Positions 18,489-28,991 are shown, numbered from the stretch's first letter. The stretch: DNA of 64,000 nt from Aquiflexum sp. TKW24L (GCF_023502205.1 NZ_JAMFLG010000010.1:62001-126000); one strand, 5' to 3'. The notes: generated by a model from the letters alone, not told the origin. Numbers and translations: made by a program.

Positions 18489-19837
18489 TGAGAAAATCAC
18501 TTTTAATATTAATGCTCAGTGTATGGGCGATGTCTTCTCTTTTTGCACAAGAAGGGGAAGAGCTAGATTTGGAAAAAGCAGTTCTGATCGGTTTGGAAAA
18601 GAACTACGGTATAAAGATCACAGCAAACAATGTGATTATTGCCGAAAGGGATATCAAGATAGGAGTAGGTAGTTTCTTCATGCCGGTAATTGACGCAAAT
18701 GCCATCAGGACCTTCAGCAAGGAAGATGTGGAGCAGACTTTTGTTACCAATCCGGAAAATCCAAACAAAATAGACAATGCAAGATCTAATACTGAAAACT
18801 ATTCCATAGTTGGTTTTTTTGGATTCAGGCCTGAGACTATTTTTACCCTCAAAAGACTTGGGGTGATGGCTGAGATGAGTGAACTCCAAGCAAAGATATT
18901 GGTTGAAAACACGGTCGCGGCAATTTCCAGCGCTTACTTCAGGATGGTGCTGGAATCCCAACGCTACAATGTGTTGCGAACAACCCTCGACCTCTCCCAG
19001 GCAAGGTTGGATATTGCCAAAGCAAGGTATGAATTGGGAGGTGCAGGTAGAAGTGATTTTCTAACGGCACAAGTCGATTACAATGCAGATCTTTCTTTGC
19101 TGACCAATCAGGAATTGGTTATTAAAAACGCTAAAATCAATATCAATGAGTTATTGGCTTTGCCTCCCACAACCAATTTTGCTATCAATGACACTATTGT
19201 CATAGATACTCACCTTGGTCTCGAGGAATTATTGGAAAATGCCAACACCAACAACAAACAATTTCTCTTGACCCAAAGACAGGAAAATGATGCTTATTTG
19301 GCGCTCAGGGAGACACAGGCCCTTAGGCTTCCCTCAGTCAACTTGAACGGCGCTTACAATAACAACACTTTTAAATCCGATGCGGGTTTCTTGTTAGAAA
19401 ACCAACGTCAGGGGTTTAACTACGGGGCCAATGTGTCATTGAATCTATTCACAGGTTTTACGGTCAATAGAAGAATCCAAAATGCAAGGGTTCAAAAACT
19501 GAATGCTGAATATGCTTTATTGGATATGGAGATTTTAATGAATTCGGATATCCAACGTGCCTACAATACTTACCTTACAAATAAGGAACTTCTTGAGATC
19601 GAATTTGATAATTATAAAGTTGCCACTGAAAATGCAGACATAGCATTGGAAAGGTTCCGTTTGGGAATATCCGATTACCTTCAGTTCAGGGATGCACAGC
19701 TGAATTTATTGACTGCAGAAAATAGATTATTGACAGCTATATTTAATATCAAAGAAATGGAAATTGAGCTAATGAGGCTGTCAGGAAGAATTTTTTATCA
19801 AGAAGGGCAAGAAAATTTTCAGTTAACAATTGATTAA
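18488..19837 (+). CDS. TolC-family outer-membrane efflux channel
   Basis: A 449-residue protein with a signal peptide (about 1-20, ending LFA). Two long helical-hairpin repeats, each with beta-strands, are the outer-membrane-efflux-protein fold; the second includes RFRLGISDYLQF. Unlike many members it has no lipobox. It is the third part of the RND operon and ends shortly before a terminator. Confidence 0.92.
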   Translation: MRKSLLILMLSVWAMSSLFAQEGEELDLEKAVLIGLEKNYGIKITANNVIIAERDIKIGVGSFFMPVIDANAIRTFSKEDVEQTFVTNPENPNKIDNARSNTENYSIVGFFGFRPETIFTLKRLGVMAEMSELQAKILVENTVAAISSAYFRMVLESQRYNVLRTTLDLSQARLDIAKARYELGGAGRSDFLTAQVDYNADLSLLTNQELVIKNAKININELLALPPTTNFAINDTIVIDTHLGLEELLENANTNNKQFLLTQRQENDAYLALRETQALRLPSVNLNGAYNNNTFKSDAGFLLENQRQGFNYGANVSLNLFTGFTVNRRIQNARVQKLNAEYALLDMEILMNSDIQRAYNTYLTNKELLEIEFDNYKVATENADIALERFRLGISDYLQFRDAQLNLLTAENRLLTAIFNIKEMEIELMRLSGRIFYQEGQENFQLTID

Positions 19838-19875
19838 GTAAATTACCCTCAAGATATTGATAATCAATATAATAT

Positions 19876-19907
19876 AATACCAACGAAAAATCATTGGTAT
19901 TTTTTTA
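19876..19907 (+). terminator. Terminator of the RND operon
   Basis: Stem AATACCAA (19876-19883) with TTGGTATT (19894-19901), a 10-base loop and a run of T. Confidence 0.85.
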
Positions 19908-20004
19908 TGCAAAAAAATGCATTTCATAACCCAAAAAATTTGGTATGTAAATTGCTTTGAACGACATTTGTATAAACCAAAGTCCTGCAAAGGTCACAAA
20001 TGGA

Positions 20005-21405
20005 ATGAAAAAGACAGGAATCAACATACTGTTTTTGATAGTATTTACACTTTTTGGGTTTCAATGCACCCCATTTGAAAGAACCGAAACAGAGGTAAAT
20101 TTTTTGGAAAACCCAGTTCTGTTAGACTTGGATGATATTAAGAAGAGAGGTTACATCCGGGCTGTTGTAGATAATTCTTCCACCAGTTATTACATATATA
20201 GAGGAAGGAGAATGGGCTATGAATTTGAAATGCTAAAGACCTTGGCATCTTCTCTAGGTGTTAGACTCCATCTCATTGTCAAATCAGATATTGAAGAAGC
20301 TTATTCTCTTTTGAATAAAGGAAAAGCAGACATCATAGCGATGAATCTCGCAGTGAGTGAAGATAGGAAGAAGATTGGCACTTTTACTTCGCCAATTGGA
20401 ACCATGGGTACTGTCCTGGTTCAAAAAAATGGGCCTACAAAAATTACAGATCCTTTTGAATTGAATGACAAAGTGGTCCATATTCAAAAAGATGCAATCT
20501 ATAAATCCCAATTGAATTCACTGCAAAATAACCTAGGAATACACCTGTCTGTTTTGGAAGAAAAAAGCAACAGTGACTTTCTGGTGAGTAAGGTAAACAA
20601 GGGAGAAATAGAATATACAGTCGTGGATAAAGTTGCTGCGATAGTCAACGCCTCCTATTACGATAACCTTGACGTTCAACTTGAAATAAGTCCCAAGGCT
20701 GATGTTGCCTGGGTAGTAAGGAAAAACGCTCCTCAGCTTGAAAAGGAAGTCAACGATTGGATTCAGAAGAAAAATAAATCAGGTTACATCAAAACACTAT
20801 ATGCAAAGTATTTCCAAAATACTAAAAATAACTTTTATAGAGCCAACAGCTCATTTTCATCCTTGGGAGGAAATAAAATCTCCCAATATGATGACCTGAT
20901 CAAAAAGGGAGCAGAAAATCTGGGTTGGGATTGGAGGATGTTGGCGTCATTGGTTTACAAGGAATCAGGTTTCGATACCACAGCGACCTCTTATGCTGGC
21001 GCCTCGGGACTGCTCCAGCTGATGCCGGTTACTTTGGAGCGTTTTGGTGTAACAAATCCTAACGATCCGATCGAAAGTATGATGGGAGGGGTCAACTACC
21101 TGAAATATTTGGATAAATTTTGGAAGGAAAAAATTCCTGAGACCAATGAAAGGATAAAATTTATTTTGGCATCCTATAATGTCGGCCATGGGCATGTGTT
21201 GGATGCTTGGAGGCTTACAATGAAATATGGTGATAATGAACAGAACTGGAATCATGTTGCCCAGTTTTTGAAACTCAAATCCGACCCGGTATTTTATAAA
21301 GATCCGGTTGTGAAAAGCGGTTATGCAAAAGGTCACGTTGCAGTATCCTATGTCGAAGATATCCTGACACTCTACGATTCGTATCGGGAGTTAATTGAGC
21401 CTTAA
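20005..21405 (+). CDS. MltF-like lytic transglycosylase lipoprotein
   Basis: A 466-residue lipoprotein (lipobox GFQC, Cys21). Residues about 45-270 are a family 3 periplasmic solute-binding domain and about 290-440 are a soluble-lytic-transglycosylase (SLT) domain with catalytic Glu320 in YKESGFD, then ASGLLQLMP and ASYNVG. This two-domain plan is that of MltF, which cleaves peptidoglycan while its binding domain senses wall fragments. The start is placed at ATG 20005, since upstream in-frame TTG 19957 would bury the signal peptide. Its end overlaps the convergent methyltransferase gene by 4 bases. Confidence 0.92.
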   Translation: MKKTGINILFLIVFTLFGFQCTPFERTETEVNFLENPVLLDLDDIKKRGYIRAVVDNSSTSYYIYRGRRMGYEFEMLKTLASSLGVRLHLIVKSDIEEAYSLLNKGKADIIAMNLAVSEDRKKIGTFTSPIGTMGTVLVQKNGPTKITDPFELNDKVVHIQKDAIYKSQLNSLQNNLGIHLSVLEEKSNSDFLVSKVNKGEIEYTVVDKVAAIVNASYYDNLDVQLEISPKADVAWVVRKNAPQLEKEVNDWIQKKNKSGYIKTLYAKYFQNTKNNFYRANSSFSSLGGNKISQYDDLIKKGAENLGWDWRMLASLVYKESGFDTTATSYAGASGLLQLMPVTLERFGVTNPNDPIESMMGGVNYLKYLDKFWKEKIPETNERIKFILASYNVGHGHVLDAWRLTMKYGDNEQNWNHVAQFLKLKSDPVFYKDPVVKSGYAKGHVAVSYVEDILTLYDSYRELIEP

Positions 21406-22115
21406 CTTCCTGAGTACAACACAAAAACCACAGGAATTTTATGTAGGTCCAGCTGAATTTTTCTCCACTCTGAAACAGATTTAGTGAGAATCATTTCATC
21501 TGGACCTGTTATATTTTTACCAATACAAAGTTTGGTATTTGGATTTAGTGTACTCTTCAAATCCTCCATCAGGTGGTTATTGCGAAAAGGGGTCTCCATA
21601 AAAATCTGCGTCCTGTTATTTTTAAAAGACTCCGTTTCAAGGTTTTTGATGGCTTGAATACGGTCATTTTTTTCAATAGGTAAATACCCATGAAAGGCAA
21701 AAGACTGACCATTGAATCCTGAACCCATCAAAGCCAAAAATATGGAACTTGGTCCGGAAAGCGGGACAACCTTGATGCCTTTAGCATGGGCATAAGCCGC
21801 TGCTGCTGAACCTGGGTCGGCAATTCCCGGGCAACCTGCCTCTGACATGACACCTACATCCTGGCCCGAAAATATAGGCTTCATGATCCTTTCCAACTCT
21901 GCGCTTTTGGTGCTTTTATCCAAAATTTCAAATTGTAATTCCTCAATTTTCAATCCTAGTTTTAGGCTGCTGATATACCTTCTTGCGGTACGGACATTCT
22001 CTACCAAAAAGTAATTGAGGTTCTTTATGGTATCTTTAACTTGGGGGCTGATGACCTTGTCAGCAGTATTCTCTGCAAGGACAGTTGGGATCAAAAATAA
22101 TTTGCCTATTTTCAT
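21402..22115 (-). CDS. SAM-dependent methyltransferase, RsmI-like (tetrapyrrole methylase fold)
   Basis: A 237-residue protein of the tetrapyrrole-methylase fold with the hallmark SEAGCPGIADPGS (about 90-103) and LSGPSSI. RsmI methylates the ribose of C1402 in 16S rRNA. This sequence lacks some of the N-terminal pattern of canonical RsmI and matches a shorter variant frequent in Bacteroidota, so the exact target is uncertain. It is monocistronic and cytosolic. Confidence 0.82.
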   Translation of the reverse strand: MKIGKLFLIPTVLAENTADKVISPQVKDTIKNLNYFLVENVRTARRYISSLKLGLKIEELQFEILDKSTKSAELERIMKPIFSGQDVGVMSEAGCPGIADPGSAAAAYAHAKGIKVVPLSGPSSIFLALMGSGFNGQSFAFHGYLPIEKNDRIQAIKNLETESFKNNRTQIFMETPFRNNHLMEDLKSTLNPNTKLCIGKNITGPDEMILTKSVSEWRKIQLDLHKIPVVFVLYSGS

Positions 22116-22237
22116 ATTTATTAAGTATTTATAAAATTAATGTTTCAACAAACTCTTGGATTTCAGGTTGGGAATTGGAGCTTTCATGAGAAGGATAGTT
22201 GATACTCTAATATTAAAACTAACCAACTTCCGAAGAT

Positions 22238-22720
22238 ATGAAATATGTACCCTTAGTATGCCTCATTATTGTACTCTTTTGTGCTCCAGCCTTTTCGCAG
22301 ACTGAAGCAAAAATGATCGATGTAGAATTAGATTTTTTTGGTGGAAAACCTCAGTATAGTGTTTCGGGCAAAAAACTTTTGCACAAAGATTTAGAGGTGA
22401 TCATGGAAAATTTTCCTGAACCTAAAATTTCTTTTGAGAAAGCAACAAAGAGAAAAAAAGTAGCAACTCCATTACTTGCTATAGGAGGAGCAGGAATGAT
22501 AGCAAGCTTATTCCTTACGACAACCGATGCCGGACCTCCTGTTTTTTGGTCCTCCTTTGGTGTATTTATGGTTGGTGCGGGTTATTTTCAAGGATATCTT
22601 GTCAATCTTCAGAAGTCCGTCAATACCTATAATCAAAATCTATATAATTCTGGCAGGACACGAAGCAGTCTTGACATTAAAATCTCTCCTTCACAAACTG
22701 GATTTGTTTACAGTTTTTGA
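22238..22720 (+). CDS. Small exported protein, family member 3 of 3
   Basis: A 160-residue protein with signal peptide (1-20, ending AFS). It shows the same plan as the pair at 7.6-8.6 kb: DFFGGKPQYSVSGKKL, DLEVIMENFPEPKISFEKA, a hydrophobic hairpin (about 74-112), VNTYNQNLYNSG, and a C-terminal end DIKISPSQTGFVYSF closing in Phe. The end of member 1 is also LKIKISP. Unrecognised function. It is alone here, upstream of an amidohydrolase. Confidence 0.72.
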   Translation: MKYVPLVCLIIVLFCAPAFSQTEAKMIDVELDFFGGKPQYSVSGKKLLHKDLEVIMENFPEPKISFEKATKRKKVATPLLAIGGAGMIASLFLTTTDAGPPVFWSSFGVFMVGAGYFQGYLVNLQKSVNTYNQNLYNSGRTRSSLDIKISPSQTGFVYSF

Positions 22721-22811
22721 GAAAAGGTAAGGTCAGGAATTAACCAAAAGTCTATCTTTCGCTTGTCCCCTGTAGTATTGACCTGATTTTCCACTTTATT
22801 ACAACAAAAAT

Positions 22812-24161
22812 ATGTACTCAAAGAATACTAGATATTTCCTGCTCAGTATAGTTTTTCTTTCCATTCAATTCACTCCGATTCATGCTCAAAACATCAAAGT
22901 CCTTGTCGGAGGAACCATGATTGATGGTTTTGGTGGACCACCTCTCCGCAACTCTGTTATCATTATCGAAAATGACAGAATTAAAGAAATAGGGCAAGTC
23001 GGAACATTGGCAATACCTTCCGGAGCAGAAATTATTTCTACAGAGGGAATGTCCGTACTTCCCGGTCTTTGGGACATGCACGTACACCTAATGCTCAACG
23101 GCCACAGTAATTATACACATTGGGACAGCACATACATCGGTGTTTTTGAATCAGTCATCATGCCTTCTTCAGCTCATCAACTTCTAATGGCAGGTGTAAC
23201 TAGTGCACGTGAACTTGGCGCACCACTTGAAGCGAGTATCAATGTGAGAGACCGGATCAATAAAGGCGAAATTCCCGGTCCGACAGTTTATGTGTCGGGA
23301 CCTTTTATCCAAAAAAAACCATATCCAAGAACAGAGGAATTCCGATGGGGGGTAAATGGGGTACAGGATGCACGAAACAAAGTCAAGATTTTGGTTGATG
23401 CAGGTGTGGATGTGATCAAACTGATCGATCAGGATGAAATGACTTTTGAGGAAGCCAAAGCGGTAGTAGACGAAGCCCATAAATATGGCAAACCCGTTGT
23501 CGGCCATTCACATCGGCCTGATGAAATCCGGATTGGATTAAAAATCGGGATTGATTGTTTTGAGCACACGGGACTTTCATCCGCTCCAGAATATCCCGCT
23601 GATATCATCGAAATGATCAAAGAACGTACAGCCAAAATGAATATGGGACCCTTGTTTTGGACTCCAACTGTGGAGGGTCTGTACAACTACGAATACATGC
23701 GAAATAATCCGGAGAAATTGGATGACCCATCTTGGCATCTGGATTTACCGGATTCTATCATCAGGGATATCAGGGCTTCGCTAAGGTACCCGGGAAGAAT
23801 GCCATATTTCCAATTGACCCCTGTCCGAAAACCAACTTTGGAGAAAAAAATAAACCAACTCAAAGATGCGGGTGTGGTCTTGATGATCGGGACAGATTCA
23901 GGTATTCCCATGAAATTCCACAGCCAAAGTACTTGGAATGAATTGGATGTATGGGTCAATGAATTTGGTTTTGACCCAATGCTGACTATCAAAGCCGCTA
24001 CTTATTGGCCGGCAGTATCTATGCGGGTTGAACAGGATTATGGCACTATAAGCGAAGGCAAATACGCTGATATCATCGCAGTCCGCGGAGATGTCTTGCG
24101 CTATATCAGCCTACTCCAAAACGTGGACATGGTGATCAAGCATGGGAAAAGAGTGAAATAA
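22812..24161 (+). CDS. Exported amidohydrolase
   Basis: A 449-residue amidohydrolase-superfamily protein with a signal peptide (about 1-26, ending IHA). Metal-binding motifs are DMHVHL (88-93), the later GHSH and FEHTG histidines, and GTDSG. This form is closest to the imidazolonepropionase/Xaa-Pro dipeptidase-like group, many of which are exported in Bacteroidota and whose substrates are mostly untested. It appears to be transcribed alone; a TATCTTTCG sequence about 60 bases upstream could be a -7 box. Confidence 0.88.
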   Translation: MYSKNTRYFLLSIVFLSIQFTPIHAQNIKVLVGGTMIDGFGGPPLRNSVIIIENDRIKEIGQVGTLAIPSGAEIISTEGMSVLPGLWDMHVHLMLNGHSNYTHWDSTYIGVFESVIMPSSAHQLLMAGVTSARELGAPLEASINVRDRINKGEIPGPTVYVSGPFIQKKPYPRTEEFRWGVNGVQDARNKVKILVDAGVDVIKLIDQDEMTFEEAKAVVDEAHKYGKPVVGHSHRPDEIRIGLKIGIDCFEHTGLSSAPEYPADIIEMIKERTAKMNMGPLFWTPTVEGLYNYEYMRNNPEKLDDPSWHLDLPDSIIRDIRASLRYPGRMPYFQLTPVRKPTLEKKINQLKDAGVVLMIGTDSGIPMKFHSQSTWNELDVWVNEFGFDPMLTIKAATYWPAVSMRVEQDYGTISEGKYADIIAVRGDVLRYISLLQNVDMVIKHGKRVK

Positions 24162-24306
24162 ATAGTCATCTTTTGGCAAAAGGAACAGAAAAAATAGTTT
24201 GGTGATCCAGGTTCGGTGTAAAATAGCTGATCATAAACTCACCTGATGTTCCGTAAACCAATTTTCACACTTCTCACTGCTACTGCAAACTGTCAGCGCA
24301 TACGGA

Positions 24307-27300
24307 TCAATCCTCTTCCTTTAACCCTTCAAAATTATTCTTTCTCTCTTGACTCTCGTTTCTTGTTGTTTTTTTTGGCTTTACCGGTTTAGACTGCCCT
24401 AGGCCAAGACTGCCTTTCATGCCACTGAAAGTTGCTTTCCACCAATAGTTGAAAATGAATTTTTCTGTATCCCTTACTTCATAGATTTTCCCAATTATCG
24501 GCTTTCGGAGGTATCTTCGGGGGTTATTGGACCTGACAGCAAATGAATTCAATACAAATGTCAAAATAGCATCTCTACCTTTGGCTTTTTCCAATGTCAT
24601 TTTATCCAACAGGAACAGGTGTAAATCTGAATACAAAAATGACATCTGGCCAACAGCCTTATCTTTGTCTGCTGAAAATGACCAATCGGCGCCATTAACT
24701 TTCCCCCTTTTTACATTTACAAAGGCATTTGGTCCTAGAATGGAATTAAGGGTGGACATCTCAAATGCACCAAGCTGAGCATTGATTCTCATCAAATAAG
24801 GATCCTCAAAAAACAAATGCCCTTGAAGATTGAGGTCTGCTTGGCCATTGAGTTTTGCGTTTACGATCAAAAATGCTTCTTCCAAAGGATAGGGTTCTCC
24901 TGATTTTGAAAGATAAAATGGATACAGTCCCGCATTCAGGTTGTTAAATGTCAATTCTCCCGGTATCATTCCATTTTCCGGAAACTCGGAGTAAGTAATT
25001 CTTGCATTTTCAATGATCAAAGTATCCAACCTTAAGTCAAGTCCGGCCTTTTGCATCAATTCCTGAGGCATGAACTTATGGACACTCTCCCCTATTGGAA
25101 GCCTCTTGTCTTTAAACAAACTGGCATCCAATCCATTGACTTTGAGTGACTTTGCTGACAACACATTTTCTTCCAAAAACTTATCCCAAGCCACCCCTTC
25201 AAGAACCAGCAATGGCACTTTGATGTGAGATATATCTACTTGTTTACCCACAATTTGACCATATTGATAGCGGCCAAATCTTGGCGAAAATTCTATGTCT
25301 TTGATCCTAATCTCTTCATTATTTAAGCTGAGTTGTCCTATGGTGACCTTATTGAGACTGTCTGCCAACAATATTTGATATTCAGGTATTGAAAAGGAAT
25401 ATTTTTGGTTAAGGAAATCAGCGGGATTAAATTGATCAATATTTAAAAGGTCAATTTTTGTCCCTAACAAGGAAAAATTTACGGCATTGAAATGACGTGC
25501 CTGTTTGGAACCACCTTTATCAAAAATGGAAAAATTTCCTTCCACAATTTCAAAATCGTCTACCAGAAAATATTCAAACATACTTTTACCCGGATCTTTC
25601 GCCTGTTTCTCATTTTTAGGGACTTTGACCTCATCGAGAAATACCTCCAAGTCAGGCCGATATAACCGCAGTTGTTTGATCCATAAGTCTTTGCTCGATT
25701 GTAGATCTGCGAGTGAATTGATTTTGATAAGGGCCGAAGGTATATGGCCGGAAAATACGGGAAAGCCAGGATTTCCTCCCAAATCGCCGGGTATCACCCT
25801 AAAGTTGTTTATGAGAACTCCGTCATACTTTGTGTCCAACTCCACTTTCGAAAAAGTTACCTGATGGACACTGTCATTCAGAGTCAGCCAAAATTCATCC
25901 AATTCCAATGTAATTCCATCAAACAAACCTGCGATTTCACCTTTCTGAATCGTTGCAGAATCCAACAACAACTTGAATACTTTAAGGTCGATCCCGGTGT
26001 TGATGAGTTCCCTTGGGGTTCCGTTTTCCTTAAAGGATAGGCTGAATTTCGCATCAATTGTCTCTATGGTGTCTATGGCGACAATGCTGATATTCTTAGG
26101 GAGGTTCATTTCCCTTGGAGCTCTTTTTATATCGGAAAGGTCTTCTTCTCCATTCCAATCATTGTCAATAAGCAACTCAACAGAAGAACCTACCAGCCCT
26201 ACTTTCTCCAAGCTCAAAGTATTGTCAAATAAAAAGGCTTCCAAATCAACGCCTCGAAATGAAAGAATAGGGATATTGGCTGTTACCTTTGTCTTATCAG
26301 AAAAAGTCCTGCTTGGACTTAACTTGACATTCCTTGTGATTATCTCCTCCCTTGAAGTGTTGAAATTGATCCCATCAGCTTGGATGGTATATTTTCCACT
26401 TCCGATGTTAAAAACATAATTACTTAAATTTAAATCAAGCTCATCAGAATAAAATGTATTGATTTCATTGGAAGCTGTTGCCTCATTAATAAAAAATTTT
26501 TTCACGGATATGGTAACATTCTCTTCCGAAAAGCTCCGCGCTTTGTCTGTGATAAAATTCTGGTAGTTAAGTTTGGCATTTTTAATGTTTATAGAATCTA
26601 CTTGAATTTCGGAAAAATAATTTGTCAACAATTCCAAAATTTCCCCTCTTTGTAAATCATTCGCAGAACCAACTTCATTTTTTGGTTTGTATCGGAAAAG
26701 ATTGATGGTTGGGGAAGGGACCAAAATCTCATTCACTCTAAGAATACCATCAAAATATGCTTGGGGAATATCCACTCCTTTGGCGATAAACTTTGGAACA
26801 TAAATATCCAATGTTGTCGTTTTATCATACCTGTTTAAGATTTGTTGGATTTGGTTCTGATTGAGCGGACGTATTGCAAATCCATCAATTTCAATTTGGA
26901 ATTCTTTGGTATCCAAAAAAATCCGGTCGGCTTTGAATATATGAAGGTTGTCAGCAAGCTTTAAGGCATAATCTTCTATTTCCAGCTGTAGGTTTTCCGC
27001 CAAAAACACACCTTTCGAATCTGCATTCTCCGTCTTTTCGTCTAACTCAAAATTTTCAAGGATCAAGTTGATTTTCCCAAAGGAAAGGCTGTCCTGTCTG
27101 ATCCTCACCCTATTGTCCAAAGTGAGGGAACCTTCCCTGATTTCAAATCTTTCCACATAAATCCCATTGAGAAATTCACTGTAAATCTTAATGAGATCCA
27201 ACTTAGAATCTTTCTGTTCACGGCCGCCATGAATATTTCTGAGTAATATTTCCGGTTCATTGACGATGACTTCTTTCAGGTCAATGATCCCGAGGTTATA

Positions 27301-28698
27301 TACTTTTTTGAGATTGACCTCTGTGATGACCAATCCCGGGACATTGATATCGAGGTGTGCTTTTTTGCCATCCATTTCAAGTCCTTCCAAAGGGAAAAGC
27401 GTAAAACCATCAATTTCAATCTTGTCGTCAAAAGATGAAAGCCTTACAAAATCACCTTTCATCAAGTGAATACTGTCATTGAGAGAAAATTCCACCTGAT
27501 GAATTTCTACTGATGCATTGTTGGCATAAAAAAACTGGTCTTTCTTTTTGGATTCATCCGGCCCAACATAGAATTCCTCCATTTTAAAATCTATCCGATC
27601 GGTCTTGATCCTGTAGGTATCCCGGAAATTTGCCAGCCGTTTCCCAAATTTACCATCCACAATTTCAAAATCTTGGATCTGGATGGATTTCAAAATACCA
27701 TCTATTAAACCATAAAGGTCAAATGGTTTTGATACTCTGTCCTTCTTCAATATTCCACCCGTATAGACACTAAACTCAGGGTTTTCGATTTTTAATTGAC
27801 CCACCTCAACCTCAGTGGTATAGAAAACCCGATTGATGTCCGCATCTTTCAAAAAAAGATTCTCTAGATCTAATTGAAAATAAGTATTTGCTGATTTGCT
27901 GAAATCCGGAATGATTTGAAGTTCAACTGCATTAATGAAATGGTCAAGGGACGAAACATTGACTGTTTTGGCTTTGATAGTGTGGATACTGTCGGCCAAC
28001 AGTACTTCAAAATTATCCAATCCGAAAGAAAAACCTTTGGCATTGAATGGGGTCTCCGGTACCCGAGGCTGCAAAAGTTGGATATCCTCCAATAATAACC
28101 TAGTATTCTCAGCTTTGATGGTTTTTTGGGCAATGAAATTTTTCAATAACAAATCAGCATCATCAATTTTTAGTTTATTGATCCTGATTTCTTTGACCCG
28201 AGTGCCTAAAAATGACTTTTTAATTTCCTCTTGGAGGATTAGTATCGGAGAAACAGCCGGTTTCGAAACTTCTGATGTATCTTTTTGTACTAATTTGAAA
28301 TCGACTTCCGGACTTGAAAGCTCAATGTTCCCAATGATGAATTCTTTTTTGAAAAATCGATAATGAAGTCCGGTTATCGCAATTTCATCTACCGAGATCC
28401 GGTAATAGGGAATCTCGCCGAGGACCTCAAATTGATCTTCGACTGGGTTTAACTTTAATCCAGTGAATGTTATTCCTCTTTGAAAAAAGAGAATATGAAA
28501 TTCTTTGAAATCTATTTCATATTTATTACAGGAGGCAATATTGACTTTCTCTTTTAGAAAATTGCGGAGCAAAAGATCAGATCCAAAATAAAAAAGAAGC
28601 TGAAGGGAAAATAAAAACAAAACGACAATACCAGCCAACCGGAAGTACTTCTTTCTTTTATTTGATTGCAATGCATTTTGGCTCTGATTTTCTTCCAT
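24307..28698 (-). CDS. Giant AsmA/TamB-like envelope protein
   Basis: A 1463-residue protein with a short cytosolic start, one membrane helix (about 22-42) and a very long, beta-rich periplasmic part made of recurring units in which an acidic turn is followed by short amphipathic strands. The end is basic and Lys/Glu-rich. This is the layout of AsmA-like bridge proteins (YhdP, TamB, YdbH), which carry phospholipids between the two membranes through a long groove. Similarity is structural rather than by motif, so the family call is tentative. It is the only gene on its transcript that can be seen; the non-coding RNA region lies upstream of it. Confidence 0.65.
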   Translation of the reverse strand: MEENQSQNALQSNKRKKYFRLAGIVVLFLFSLQLLFYFGSDLLLRNFLKEKVNIASCNKYEIDFKEFHILFFQRGITFTGLKLNPVEDQFEVLGEIPYYRISVDEIAITGLHYRFFKKEFIIGNIELSSPEVDFKLVQKDTSEVSKPAVSPILILQEEIKKSFLGTRVKEIRINKLKIDDADLLLKNFIAQKTIKAENTRLLLEDIQLLQPRVPETPFNAKGFSFGLDNFEVLLADSIHTIKAKTVNVSSLDHFINAVELQIIPDFSKSANTYFQLDLENLFLKDADINRVFYTTEVEVGQLKIENPEFSVYTGGILKKDRVSKPFDLYGLIDGILKSIQIQDFEIVDGKFGKRLANFRDTYRIKTDRIDFKMEEFYVGPDESKKKDQFFYANNASVEIHQVEFSLNDSIHLMKGDFVRLSSFDDKIEIDGFTLFPLEGLEMDGKKAHLDINVPGLVITEVNLKKVYNLGIIDLKEVIVNEPEILLRNIHGGREQKDSKLDLIKIYSEFLNGIYVERFEIREGSLTLDNRVRIRQDSLSFGKINLILENFELDEKTENADSKGVFLAENLQLEIEDYALKLADNLHIFKADRIFLDTKEFQIEIDGFAIRPLNQNQIQQILNRYDKTTTLDIYVPKFIAKGVDIPQAYFDGILRVNEILVPSPTINLFRYKPKNEVGSANDLQRGEILELLTNYFSEIQVDSINIKNAKLNYQNFITDKARSFSEENVTISVKKFFINEATASNEINTFYSDELDLNLSNYVFNIGSGKYTIQADGINFNTSREEIITRNVKLSPSRTFSDKTKVTANIPILSFRGVDLEAFLFDNTLSLEKVGLVGSSVELLIDNDWNGEEDLSDIKRAPREMNLPKNISIVAIDTIETIDAKFSLSFKENGTPRELINTGIDLKVFKLLLDSATIQKGEIAGLFDGITLELDEFWLTLNDSVHQVTFSKVELDTKYDGVLINNFRVIPGDLGGNPGFPVFSGHIPSALIKINSLADLQSSKDLWIKQLRLYRPDLEVFLDEVKVPKNEKQAKDPGKSMFEYFLVDDFEIVEGNFSIFDKGGSKQARHFNAVNFSLLGTKIDLLNIDQFNPADFLNQKYSFSIPEYQILLADSLNKVTIGQLSLNNEEIRIKDIEFSPRFGRYQYGQIVGKQVDISHIKVPLLVLEGVAWDKFLEENVLSAKSLKVNGLDASLFKDKRLPIGESVHKFMPQELMQKAGLDLRLDTLIIENARITYSEFPENGMIPGELTFNNLNAGLYPFYLSKSGEPYPLEEAFLIVNAKLNGQADLNLQGHLFFEDPYLMRINAQLGAFEMSTLNSILGPNAFVNVKRGKVNGADWSFSADKDKAVGQMSFLYSDLHLFLLDKMTLEKAKGRDAILTFVLNSFAVRSNNPRRYLRKPIIGKIYEVRDTEKFIFNYWWKATFSGMKGSLGLGQSKPVKPKKTTRNESQERKNNFEGLKEED

Positions 28699-28904
28699 AC
28701 ACTATAATCCGATAGTAAAAGTAACACAAAAGGATTGGAAAATCAGTAGACAGCTTTTTTGATTTGGAAAAATCCGTTCATGTTTCATTTGAAGAATCCT
28801 TTTTAACTCCCCACCATTCAAATGATTCCAAAATGAACCATAAGCCAATTTGGCAACTTGTAGAAGATTTACAAACCCTAGGATAATTGGCAAAGGCCAA
28901 AAAA

Positions 28905-28959
28905 ATGAAACAAAACAAAAGAGACAATCAAATATTGGCTTACCAATTCCGATTGTCTC
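28905..28959 (-). terminator. Terminator after tRNA-like element 1
   Basis: On the minus strand, GAGACAATC pairs with GATTGTCTC (28951-28959 with 28921-28929), with a nested stem ATTGG/CCAAT inside, followed by a TTTTGTTTTG tail. It lies 32 bases after the end of the tRNA-like element. Confidence 0.75.
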
Positions 28960-28991
28960 AATAATAAAATAACCCAAATATAAATTATTGC

